A stretch of DNA of 56,105 nt from JACMJP01 sp046160675. Lineage in GTDB: Bacteria > Bacteroidota > Bacteroidia > Chitinophagales > BACL12. Made by a program: the position numbers and the translations under genes. Shown piece after piece: positions 1-7,685 of this stretch; positions within the stretch are counted from its first letter, which is position 1; the number at the start of each line of letters is the position of its first letter. Below the pieces are notes generated by a model. That model was not told where the DNA came from. It made no database searches and saw nothing but the letters and a program-made list of their open reading frames with translations. The stretch spans positions 1 through 56,105 of the forward strand of contig JBJXHH010000076.1 of NCBI GenBank assembly GCA_046160675.1. Reading direction: 5' to 3'.

Positions 1-19
1 TCTACTCTTACCTTTTCCC

Positions 20-27
20 TACATTTG
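20..27 (+). promoter_or_regulatory. Bacteroidota-type -7 promoter element before accD
   Basis: The octamer TACATTTG fits the Bacteroidota sigma-A -7 consensus TAnnTTTG and lies about 40 bases before the accD start. The matching -33 element would fall at or beyond the left window edge, so only half of the promoter can be judged. Confidence 0.35.
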
Positions 28-68
28 CATCCCCCGTCAACACATATTGTTGAACGAAACAACCCAAA

Positions 69-914
69 GTGAGCTGGTTCCAAAGGATTAGAAAAGGCAT
101 AGACACTCCCACTGAGGAAAAACTTGACACCCCCGAAGGTGTATGGTTCAAATGCCCGGAGTGCAAGAAAACCACTACCAATATTGAATATGAAGAAAAG
201 CTCTGGTGCTGCCCAAACTGTGGCTACCACGGGCGCATCGGTTCAAAAGAATACTTTTCATTCCTGTTTGATGAGGGGCAACACGAACTCCTTTTTGAGA
301 ACATTATCTCTAAAGACGCCCTCGATTTCACAGATCTGAAACCTTACGAAAGCCGCCTGAAGGAAGCCTACAAAAAAAGTGGCTATACAGACGCCATCTC
401 AGTTGGGCATGGAAAAACCGATGAGATGGATTTTGTGATAGCCTGCATGAACTTCGAATTTATTGGAGGAAGCATGGGAACAGTGGTGGGTGAAAGAATT
501 TCCAGGGCAATAGATTACTGTTTGGAACTTGGTTACCCGTTTATGATCATTAGCAAAAGCGGCGGAGCGAGAATGATGGAAAGCGGCTTTTCCCTGATGC
601 AAATGGCGAAAACATCAGCAAAACTTACTCTTTTAGCAAAACATAAACTCCCATATATCTCCCTCTGCACTGATCCCACCACAGGGGGCGTAACCGCAAG
701 CTATGCCATGCTGGGTGATGTAAACATCGCCGAACCCAAAGCCCTTATTGGCTTTGCAGGCCCCAGAGTTGTTAAAGAAACTATCAAAAAGGACCTTCCA
801 AAAGGATTTCAGCAGGCTGAGTTTGTACTTGAAACCGGCTTCCTCGACATGATAGTGGAGCGAAAAGACATGAAGGCAAGGCTAGCAGTTTTACTCCGGC
901 ATTTTAAGAACTGA
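69..914 (+). CDS. accD: Acetyl-CoA carboxylase carboxyltransferase subunit beta
   Basis: AccD is the beta half of the carboxyltransferase that moves the carboxyl group from carboxybiotin to acetyl-CoA, the committed step of fatty-acid synthesis; it works in the cytoplasm with AccA, which is not in this window. The 281-residue length is normal for the family. An N-terminal zinc ribbon is visible as CPEC (29-32) and CPNC (48-51), followed by the crotonase-like core with SKSGGARM and DPTTGGVTASYA, which form the oxyanion/CoA region. The start is a GTG at 69, giving the family-typical MSWFQR N-terminus; no better ATG lies upstream. It appears to be transcribed alone. Confidence 0.96.
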   Translation: MSWFQRIRKGIDTPTEEKLDTPEGVWFKCPECKKTTTNIEYEEKLWCCPNCGYHGRIGSKEYFSFLFDEGQHELLFENIISKDALDFTDLKPYESRLKEAYKKSGYTDAISVGHGKTDEMDFVIACMNFEFIGGSMGTVVGERISRAIDYCLELGYPFMIISKSGGARMMESGFSLMQMAKTSAKLTLLAKHKLPYISLCTDPTTGGVTASYAMLGDVNIAEPKALIGFAGPRVVKETIKKDLPKGFQQAEFVLETGFLDMIVERKDMKARLAVLLRHFKN

Positions 915-994
915 TCCTCCCGGAAATCCCTCCTTATTTCTAATTATTAAGGGTTTTTCAAAAATTCCCTAACTCTCTTACCAACATTGCATCT

Positions 995-1002
995 ACCTTT
1001 GC
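995..1002 (+). promoter_or_regulatory. Bacteroidota-type -7 promoter element
   Basis: TACCTTTG matches TAnnTTTG and lies in the 216-base gap after accD, about 130 bases before the small secreted-protein gene. No clear -33 TTG is seen at the ideal spacing, so this is a motif-only call. Confidence 0.35.
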
Positions 1003-1130
1003 GTATATTGATTCTTTAACAATTTAACAAATATTACTTACGATTAATATAATTATAACAAAAAGTATCATCTTTTTGGAACATTTTTGCGCATATTTCA
1101 ATTGATATACATGAATCAAATTTAATAATT

Positions 1131-1484
1131 ATGAAAGCTTTACTTTCAGCATTGCTAATCCTCACAACACTAGGAACCCGTGCAGTTAACGACAGTTTAT
1201 TGGCATGCGAAAAACAGGCAATTGAAAATGCAAAAGCAATTGTGATGTTTGATGATGCTGCCGAAGCTATGAAACTGGAAGGTTCTGCTACAGTGACTTT
1301 TGAGATAGATGAAAACAAGATGGTACATGTAAAAGAAGTTCAGGCGTCTGACTTTACTATCGCTTTTCACATCAGACAAGCCTTAAACGGAGCAGTAATT
1401 TGTTCCAGTGATATACTTGCTGGGAAAAAATTTACAGTACTTATGCAGTTTCCTGCGCAGAATCAGCCACTCAGTTCATTTTGA
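1131..1484 (+). CDS. Small secreted protein, TonB-C-terminus-like, unknown function
   Basis: This 117-residue protein opens with a short signal peptide (MKALLSALLILTTLGTRA). The mature part resembles the small TonB-C-terminal fold seen in many Bacteroidota envelope proteins: a strand GSATVTFEID, a stretch ending in an alpha-helical HIRQALNG, then a GKKFTVLMQF strand. Two cysteines (in LLACEK and AVICSS) could form a disulfide. I do not recognise a specific family. It has its own upstream promoter motif and ends at a hairpin shared with a convergent gene, so it is a single-gene unit. A periplasmic location is inferred from the signal peptide only. Confidence 0.7.
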   Translation: MKALLSALLILTTLGTRAVNDSLLACEKQAIENAKAIVMFDDAAEAMKLEGSATVTFEIDENKMVHVKEVQASDFTIAFHIRQALNGAVICSSDILAGKKFTVLMQFPAQNQPLSSF

Positions 1485-1526
1485 GTGATTGCATTAAAAA
1501 TAAAAAAACTTGATGCGATAAATCGA

Positions 1527-1568
1527 GGGGTTGTTCATAGTTGGTTCATACAATTGAACAGCCCCTTT
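1527..1568 (+). terminator. Rho-independent terminator between convergent genes
   Basis: An 11-bp stem (1527-1537 pairing with 1555-1565, one G-T wobble, GGGG/CCCC base) with a 17-base loop is followed by TTTCTTT. It lies between the small secreted-protein gene and the convergent YjbQ-family gene, so it could serve the plus strand and help to insulate the minus strand. Confidence 0.6.
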
Positions 1569-1570
1569 CT

Positions 1571-1981
1571 TTAGCTATAAATTGTAATAACTAATTTTCT
1601 TCTTCCCCCTTTGTTCCTGAATTCACACAAATAAATTCCCTGCCAGGTGCCCAAGTTTAGTTTTTTATTTGTGATTGGAATTGTAACTGAGGAACCCACT
1701 AAGGCAGATTTTATATGTGCCGGCATATCATCATCCCCCTCCATGTTATGCTTATAGTAGGGCATCCCTTCAGGAATAAGTTGATTAAAAACAGTTTCAA
1801 AATCCTTGAGTACAGTCGGGTCTGCATTTTCATTGATAGCTAATCCTGCAGAAGTATGCTGAATGAAAACATGTATGATGCCTGTTTCAGGTAGTTCATT
1901 TTCCTGGGGTAAAATGTAATTGTTAATCAAATGAAAGCCCCTTGCAAAAGCAGGAAGTGTAATTTGAAATTGTTGTATCAT
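1571..1981 (-). CDS. YjbQ/UPF0047 family protein (secondary thiamine-phosphate synthase-like)
   Basis: The 136-residue protein matches the YjbQ (UPF0047) family along its whole length. Seen motifs are FIQHTSAGLAINENADP, the metal-binding HNMEGDDDMPAHIKSALVG block, and the C-terminal GTWQGIYLCEFRNKGGRR. Members have a weak thiamine-phosphate synthase activity, but their physiological role is unresolved. The start at 1981 gives MIQQFQI, a usual N-terminus. It runs divergently from lpdA with about 60 bases between, and no partner gene is adjacent. Confidence 0.9.
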   Translation of the reverse strand: MIQQFQITLPAFARGFHLINNYILPQENELPETGIIHVFIQHTSAGLAINENADPTVLKDFETVFNQLIPEGMPYYKHNMEGDDDMPAHIKSALVGSSVTIPITNKKLNLGTWQGIYLCEFRNKGGRRKLVITIYS

Positions 1982-2015
1982 ATCACAAAACTAAAAATCC
2001 CCTGCCGTGATTTAT

Positions 2016-2023
2016 TATCTTTG
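2016..2023 (+). promoter_or_regulatory. Bacteroidota-type -7 promoter element before lpdA
   Basis: TATCTTTG, followed by CCCC, is a typical -7 element of this phylum. It lies 21 bases before the lpdA ATG, giving a very short leader. No convincing -33 box was found. Confidence 0.45.
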
Positions 2024-2043
2024 CCCCGCTTAATAAACATGAA

Positions 2044-3432
2044 ATGAATTACGACGTAATAGTAATAGGCAGCGGGCCCGGCGGATATGTTACAGCCATC
2101 AGGGCTTCGCAGTTAGGTATGAAGACTGCTATAGTTGAGAAAGCTGAACTCGGTGGTGTCTGCCTGAACTGGGGCTGTATCCCGACAAAAGCATTACTCA
2201 AAAGCGCACAGGTGTTTGAATACCTAAAACATGCAAATGACTATGGTTTGAATGCATCTAATATTGAAATTGATTTCAACGGGGTGATTAAACGCAGCAG
2301 GGATGTAGCCGGTGGTATGAGCAAAGGCGTTAGTTTTCTTATGAAGAAAAACAAGATTGAAGTGATAGAAGGAAATGCTATGTTGAAAAAAGGAAACAAT
2401 GTAGATGTTACAGCTGTTGATGGAAGTAAAAAAACAATTTCAGCAAAACATGTCATTATAGCTACAGGAGCAAGAAGCAAAGAACTTCCTTCTTTAAAAC
2501 AGGATGGAAAAAAAATTATTGGTTACAGGGAAGCGATGGTTCTTCCCTCACAGCCAAAAAGCATGGTGATAGTTGGCGCAGGAGCTATTGGTGTCGAGTT
2601 TGCCTACTTCTATAACTCTCTCGGCACAAAAGTTACAATAGTTGAATTTATGAGCCGCCTTGTTCCTGTAGAAGATGAAGATGTGAGTAAAGAACTTCTT
2701 CGCAGTTTCAAAAAAGCAGGTATCACGGTAATGACGGAAGCAAGTGTTGAAGCAGTTGATACCTCCGGCGAAGGCTGCAAAGTGAAGGTGAAATCTAAAA
2801 CCGGTGAAGAAATGCTGCAATGTGATATAGTGCTTAGCGCTGTTGGCGTTGCTGCAAATATTGAAAACATCGGCCTGGAAGAAGTTGGGATAAAAACTGA
2901 TAAAGGAAAAATCTCTGTTGATGCAAATTATAAAACAAATGTTCCCGGTTATTATGCTATTGGCGATGTAACCCCGGGACCAGCGCTGGCACATGTTGCA
3001 AGCGCAGAAGGCATCACTTGTGTTGAAGCAATTGCAGGATTGAAGCCCGAACCGATTGACTACAACAATATTCCGGGCTGCACATATTGTTCACCTGAAA
3101 TTGCCAGCGTTGGTTATACAGAAGCAGCAGCAAAAGCTGCGGGCTATGAATTGAAGATCGGAAAATTTCCTTTTAGTGCAAGCGGAAAAGCTAAAGCTGC
3201 AGGAGCATCAGAAGGTTTTATAAAAGTAATATTTGATGCCAAGTACGGCGAATTTCTCGGCGCACACATGATAGGCGCAAATGTAACAGAGATGATAGCT
3301 GAAGTGGTAGCTGCTAGAAAATTAGAAACCACCGGGCATGAAATCATCAAAACCATTCACCCCCACCCGACTATGAGTGAAGCATTGATGGAAGCAACTG
3401 CTGCAGCTTACGGAGAGGTGATACATTTGTGA
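2044..3432 (+). CDS. lpdA: Dihydrolipoyl dehydrogenase (E3)
   Basis: This flavoprotein reoxidises the dihydrolipoyl groups of pyruvate and 2-oxoglutarate dehydrogenases and of the glycine cleavage system, passing electrons to NAD. The 462-residue length is standard. An FAD-binding GSGPGGY lies at 9-15, the redox-active pair C40/C45 in GGVCLNWGC, the NAD-binding IVGAGAIGVEF near 175, and the C-terminal HPHPTMSEA carries the catalytic base His. The Trp in CLNWGC replaces the Val of the E. coli enzyme, as is common in Bacteroidota. It stands alone, without E1/E2 genes, and ends at a strong terminator. Confidence 0.96.
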   Translation: MNYDVIVIGSGPGGYVTAIRASQLGMKTAIVEKAELGGVCLNWGCIPTKALLKSAQVFEYLKHANDYGLNASNIEIDFNGVIKRSRDVAGGMSKGVSFLMKKNKIEVIEGNAMLKKGNNVDVTAVDGSKKTISAKHVIIATGARSKELPSLKQDGKKIIGYREAMVLPSQPKSMVIVGAGAIGVEFAYFYNSLGTKVTIVEFMSRLVPVEDEDVSKELLRSFKKAGITVMTEASVEAVDTSGEGCKVKVKSKTGEEMLQCDIVLSAVGVAANIENIGLEEVGIKTDKGKISVDANYKTNVPGYYAIGDVTPGPALAHVASAEGITCVEAIAGLKPEPIDYNNIPGCTYCSPEIASVGYTEAAAKAAGYELKIGKFPFSASGKAKAAGASEGFIKVIFDAKYGEFLGAHMIGANVTEMIAEVVAARKLETTGHEIIKTIHPHPTMSEALMEATAAAYGEVIHL

Positions 3433-3477
3433 TGAGTAACTTGGGGATGAATGTTTAACGGATATAAAAAAATGCGG

Positions 3478-3510
3478 AGCCCTGTTCTTTAAACAGGGCT
3501 TTGATTTTTT
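3478..3510 (+). terminator. Rho-independent terminator after lpdA
   Basis: A perfect 9-bp stem (3478-3486 with 3492-3500; AGCCCTGTT/AACAGGGCT) with a 5-base loop is followed by TTGATTTTTT. It separates lpdA from the next gene, which starts at 3529. Confidence 0.85.
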
Positions 3511-3528
3511 AAAAAATAATTTTGAGTA

Positions 3529-4575
3529 ATGACGGATCATTTGATAATCTACTCAAGTCAGGAAATTCTTTCCCGCACAAAAATTCGTAAGCAGGAAACC
3601 AAACTTGGCGAAAAGATTACATCATTGAAAGAGTCTGAAAACTGGCATGAAGAACTGAAGAATGTTTCTTCACAGTTTGTTGTTCTCGGGATGCCTGAAG
3701 ATATTGGTGTGCGGGCCAACTACGGGCGAGGCGGGGCATACGCCGCCTGGAAACCATCACTTGATTTTCTGATCAACATGCAAAGCAATTCTTTTCTTTC
3801 AGGCGAGGAAATTTGTGTACTCGGGCATATTGATTTTTCTGACTTGATGGAAAAAGCCGATCTTCTTGATTATAAAAAAGATATTGGTGTATATGCTGCT
3901 AGGGATATTGTAACAGAAGTTGATGCAAGGGTGGAACATGTTATAACTAAAATTACAGCGGCAGGAAAAACCCCTGTGATAGTTGGTGGTGGGCATAACA
4001 ATGTTTATCCTATCATAAAAGGGAATTGTGCGGGTAGAAAAATTTCTTCAATGAATGTTATTAATTGCGATCCGCATTCTGACCTGCGCCCCCTCAATGG
4101 CAGGCATAGTGGAAACGGTTTTCATTATGCTTTCAGCGAAAAATTTTTAAAGAAGTATGCAGTTTTCGGGTTACATGAAAGTTATAACATTTCATCTGCA
4201 TTAGACCTTTTCGCAAAAGAAAAAAACCATTTATACTTTGAAACATATGATGATATTTTCGTCAGGGAAAGTATCAACTTTTTTGATGCGCTAAAAAATT
4301 GTATTGACTTTGTTTCATCTCATCTCACAGGAATTGAAATTGATCTTGACTCTATTCAAAACGTTCCTGTAAGTGCCCGTACTCCCAGCGGGATGCTGCC
4401 TGTAGATGTAAGAAAATATACCTGGTATTGCGCTGAGCAACTTAATGTTGCTTACCTGCATATTGCAGAAGGGGCGCCGGTTCTGGCGCACAAACAAATG
4501 GATAACAAAACCGGAAAACTCATCGCCTACCTCATTACAGACTTTATAAAAGCCTGCAATGCCCAAGGGTCATGA
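3529..4575 (+). CDS. Formimidoylglutamase / arginase-family ureohydrolase
   Basis: A 348-residue member of the arginase/agmatinase/formimidoylglutamase superfamily, which hydrolyses guanidino or formimino groups at a binuclear Mn centre. The metal ligands are visible in order: His in GGGHNNVYP, the Asp-x-His-x-Asp of NCDPHSDLRP, and the two Asp of EIDLDSI. In Bacteroidota, proteins of this length with SARTPSGM are usually annotated as formimidoylglutamase (histidine degradation, HutG type). No other hut gene is adjacent, so the substrate is inferred. It starts only 19 bases after the lpdA terminator, and its stop nearly abuts the convergent gene at 4577. Confidence 0.82.
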   Translation: MTDHLIIYSSQEILSRTKIRKQETKLGEKITSLKESENWHEELKNVSSQFVVLGMPEDIGVRANYGRGGAYAAWKPSLDFLINMQSNSFLSGEEICVLGHIDFSDLMEKADLLDYKKDIGVYAARDIVTEVDARVEHVITKITAAGKTPVIVGGGHNNVYPIIKGNCAGRKISSMNVINCDPHSDLRPLNGRHSGNGFHYAFSEKFLKKYAVFGLHESYNISSALDLFAKEKNHLYFETYDDIFVRESINFFDALKNCIDFVSSHLTGIEIDLDSIQNVPVSARTPSGMLPVDVRKYTWYCAEQLNVAYLHIAEGAPVLAHKQMDNKTGKLIAYLITDFIKACNAQGS

Positions 4576-4576
4576 G

Positions 4577-5965
4577 TTATTTCTGTATGCTGAATTTGAG
4601 GGTTTCTGTTTTTTCAAATGTACCTGAACTAAGAAAATAAACTCCCGACGGGAATTCCGAAACATCAATAGTAACATTGGAAGTTCCAGCGCTCATCAAT
4701 TCATGATAAATATTTCTTCCTGATAAGTCCATAATACTTATATCTCTTTCAACATGCAATATTTCTGAAAATTGAAGCGCAATAAAATCTTGAGCAGGAT
4801 TGGGAAATAACTGAAATGAACCTGTATTTTCATAAGTGACTGCAGTTGGTTCAGATGCGCATGCTTTCACACTAATAACATAATTGTTTTCAGGATGGTA
4901 ATGGTTTCTCAGAATAATATCTGCAGTGCCCTCTCCTGCAACATCATTTGTATAAAAATAATAATGAAGCGTAACACTTTCTCCCGCCGCAATGAAAAGG
5001 TTTGCTGAATCAACCGAAGGAGGATAACAAATATCTGTACAAATTGAAGTTTCCCATGCATCCGGTAAAGTTTCATTGAGTTTCAAAATATCAATATATG
5101 TATCAATATCATCCTCATTTGTTACAGTTATTTCACCTGTTATAGTTTCCCCGGCAATTCCTTCAAAGCAATCTTCACTATCAGCCATCGCTACAAAATA
5201 CCCATCAGCATCTCCACCACCACCACCTGGTTCCTCACCTAATAAGTTAGCGATCTCTTCCTTAATGTCATCAGGATAGCGGTCAAACCATACTTCGGCG
5301 TCATATACAATCCCGTCAGGGGTCACTAACCAGGAACAATTCGGGTTGGTTCCAAATTTTTCCCACCACTCATTACAAGGACCGTCAATCAATACAGTTA
5401 CATCAATATCAACGTCTGAAAGCATATCCTGCACTATTTCCTTTCTAGCTCCATAGGTACCCGGTTGCCTGTATAAGATCCCATCTTCATAGTTATCTGC
5501 GCCTGTATTTACTTCACCAAAGTAAGGGCTAATATCAGTTTTTGGGTGAGCCTCCACTGTATAAATCAGGAAGATATTGATTTCATCGCCAAATAGAACC
5601 TGCAACTCATTTATATCCGGAATTTTTTCACGAAACACAGGACATGTATAGCTACAACTGATAAGAAGTGCGGGTTTTCCGTCTTCAAGGAATTCTGATG
5701 CTGTGTAGGCTGTATTGTCAAGTGTATAAAGTCTGAAGTCAGGGATAAGACTTCCTTCCACCATTCCTTCCAATTCACTATCAATATCAGGGTACGTTGG
5801 AATTACACAAATTAAATCGTCATCGCCAGGTAAACTTTCCTGCCCGATAAAAGGACCGAGTTCAACGGCTTGTGCTGTAGCTGAAATCTGTGGAAAAATA
5901 CCCCAACTTAACATGGAAATGGTGCAGGCATACACAATGCTTTTGGAGAAATTAAGATTCATCAT
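4577..5965 (-). CDS. Secreted deiodinase-like thioredoxin-fold protein with T9SS type A tail (paralog 1)
   Basis: A 462-residue secreted protein, first of three tandem paralogs. Order: signal peptide (about 1-33), a conserved entry segment GPFIGQESLP, and a thioredoxin-fold domain (about 70-240). An Ig-like domain with SICTDICYPP (about 255-375) and a T9SS sorting domain starting at FPNP follow. The thioredoxin domain looks like iodothyronine deiodinases: SYTCPVF (Cys108) aligns with the selenocysteine motif SCTUPPF, and FLIYTVEAHP with the deiodinase EAHP segment. The usual CxxC pair is absent; Cys104 is a possible resolving Cys. A second conserved block is DGPCNEWW/GTNPNC. The reaction is unknown; peroxiredoxin-like or dehalogenase-like thiol chemistry is inferred. 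A Gly-rich linker precedes the Ig domain. Confidence 0.8.
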   Translation of the reverse strand: MMNLNFSKSIVYACTISMLSWGIFPQISATAQAVELGPFIGQESLPGDDDLICVIPTYPDIDSELEGMVEGSLIPDFRLYTLDNTAYTASEFLEDGKPALLISCSYTCPVFREKIPDINELQVLFGDEINIFLIYTVEAHPKTDISPYFGEVNTGADNYEDGILYRQPGTYGARKEIVQDMLSDVDIDVTVLIDGPCNEWWEKFGTNPNCSWLVTPDGIVYDAEVWFDRYPDDIKEEIANLLGEEPGGGGGDADGYFVAMADSEDCFEGIAGETITGEITVTNEDDIDTYIDILKLNETLPDAWETSICTDICYPPSVDSANLFIAAGESVTLHYYFYTNDVAGEGTADIILRNHYHPENNYVISVKACASEPTAVTYENTGSFQLFPNPAQDFIALQFSEILHVERDISIMDLSGRNIYHELMSAGTSNVTIDVSEFPSGVYFLSSGTFEKTETLKFSIQK

Positions 5966-6135
5966 TCTATTTTATAAAAGTTCAACAATCAAATCCCTTA
6001 TTTGCAGGGTATTTCTGAGTGTGAATGAAGGAGGAGTGTAAATTTTACTTGTTGGATAGTGTGAGTATAACAAAAATCAAACCTGAAAATGAAGTTTGAT
6101 AATATAGAAGTAGCTTTCTAATTGGCAAGTAGTAT

Positions 6136-7587
6136 TTACAGAATTATAAACTGATCTGATAAAACGAAATCGCTGATATTCACTTTTATTATATACATCC
6201 CTTTTGCAAAGTTTTCTAGATTAATTGAAGTGCTAAATTGCCCTGATATCTTACTAAAGGCTTCTTTATAGACTGTGTTTCCTGTAGCATCCAAAATTGT
6301 TAAATACATATCTGATTTTCGAGTAGAATATGTTTGTAATTGAATATAATCGGTTGCCGGATTTGGGTAAATAAATAATGTTGGTTTCTCATCTGGTGGC
6401 GCCTCGGAAACATTTGTAGAGGCCTTAAATGTATATGTAAATGTATTAGCTGGTATGTAATGGTTTTTTAACATTATGGTTGCAGAGCCTGATGCATTAT
6501 TACCCGAAGTATAAAAATATATATGCATGACTTTTGTATCGCCTTTATTCACATACATAGTAGCCTCTGAAACATTGGACGAATAACATATGTCCGTACA
6601 AATAGAAGTTGTCCAATTTTTAGGAACATCTTCACTTAAACGATACAAATCAAGGTATGCATCTACAGTATCATTATTTGTAATTGACGCCTCTATAATA
6701 ATTGTTTCGCCACTTATTCCATATACATAATTCGTATCTGCATCTGCTGATACTATTCCCCTGGGAACCGGCTCTCCGTCAGAAGTAATACCAAGCAGGC
6801 CTTCAATGGCTGAATAAATATTTTCAGGAAATCTGTCAAGCCATTGCTCTGCATCATAAATTACACCGTTACGATCTACCAGCCATGCACAGTTCGGGTT
6901 TGTTCCAAAGTTTAGCCACCAAGTGTTACAAGGTCCATCAATTAGAATTGGCACTGAAATATCTTCTGCATTAATCATATTCTCTACGAGAGATTTTCGT
7001 TCTCCATAAGTAGTTGGTTGCCTGTACAATATTTCAGCATCTAAATTCTCAGAACCTGTATTTACATAACCATAATAGGGGCTGATGTCAATTACCGGAT
7101 GTGCCTCAACTGTATAAACCAGGAAAATATTTAGAGCATTCCCGTAAAGGTCTTTCAGATTATTAATGTCAGGGATTTTATTCCTAAAAACCGGGCAGGT
7201 ATAATTACAACTAATAAATAATGCCGGCTTTCCATCGGATAAAATTTCAGAAGCCCTGTATGCCTCACCATTAGTATCATACAACTGGAAATCTGGAATT
7301 AAATCTCCTTCAGTATACCCTTCAAGATCTACATCTACCTCTGGGTAAATGGGTATATTACAAATTAACTCATTGTCAGGTGGTAAACTTTCCTCTCCAA
7401 TAAATGGCCCTAATATAACCGTTTGAGCATAAGAGGAGTTTTTTGGAATTAAGCAACAGCAAAATACAAATCCTAAATAATGAATAATTTGCGGGGAAGT
7501 AATTTTCGTCACTTGTTCTGTAAAAAAAGCAAAAATTGAATTTTTTTTAATGCAGTGGTTTCCTTGTTTCAATAGTTTCGAAAACAT
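6136..7587 (-). CDS. Secreted deiodinase-like thioredoxin-fold protein with T9SS type A tail (paralog 2)
   Basis: Same architecture as its two neighbours: entry segment GPFIGEESLP, deiodinase-like domain with NYTCPVF (Cys131, preceded by Cys127), VEAHP, IDGPCNTWW and GTNPNC, Ig-like domain with SICTDICY, and a T9SS tail beginning FIYPNPATDY. With the ATG at 7587 the hydrophobic segment sits unusually far in (about residues 35-47). A GTG at 7512 would give MTKITSPQ, which aligns with MTKIFRCK of paralog 3, and a normal signal peptide ending in SYAQ; I favour that start. It lies 170 bases upstream of paralog 1 on the same strand. No functional difference from the others can be read. Confidence 0.78.
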   Translation of the reverse strand: MFSKLLKQGNHCIKKNSIFAFFTEQVTKITSPQIIHYLGFVFCCCLIPKNSSYAQTVILGPFIGEESLPPDNELICNIPIYPEVDVDLEGYTEGDLIPDFQLYDTNGEAYRASEILSDGKPALFISCNYTCPVFRNKIPDINNLKDLYGNALNIFLVYTVEAHPVIDISPYYGYVNTGSENLDAEILYRQPTTYGERKSLVENMINAEDISVPILIDGPCNTWWLNFGTNPNCAWLVDRNGVIYDAEQWLDRFPENIYSAIEGLLGITSDGEPVPRGIVSADADTNYVYGISGETIIIEASITNNDTVDAYLDLYRLSEDVPKNWTTSICTDICYSSNVSEATMYVNKGDTKVMHIYFYTSGNNASGSATIMLKNHYIPANTFTYTFKASTNVSEAPPDEKPTLFIYPNPATDYIQLQTYSTRKSDMYLTILDATGNTVYKEAFSKISGQFSTSINLENFAKGMYIIKVNISDFVLSDQFIIL

Positions 7588-7685
7588 GATGCCGGAATAT
7601 TACAAAATATTCTATTCGAATGTAATGTAAAACTCTGGAATATATTCAATATTTTCTAATCGAAGTTAGTTAGGCTCAGATTCAA

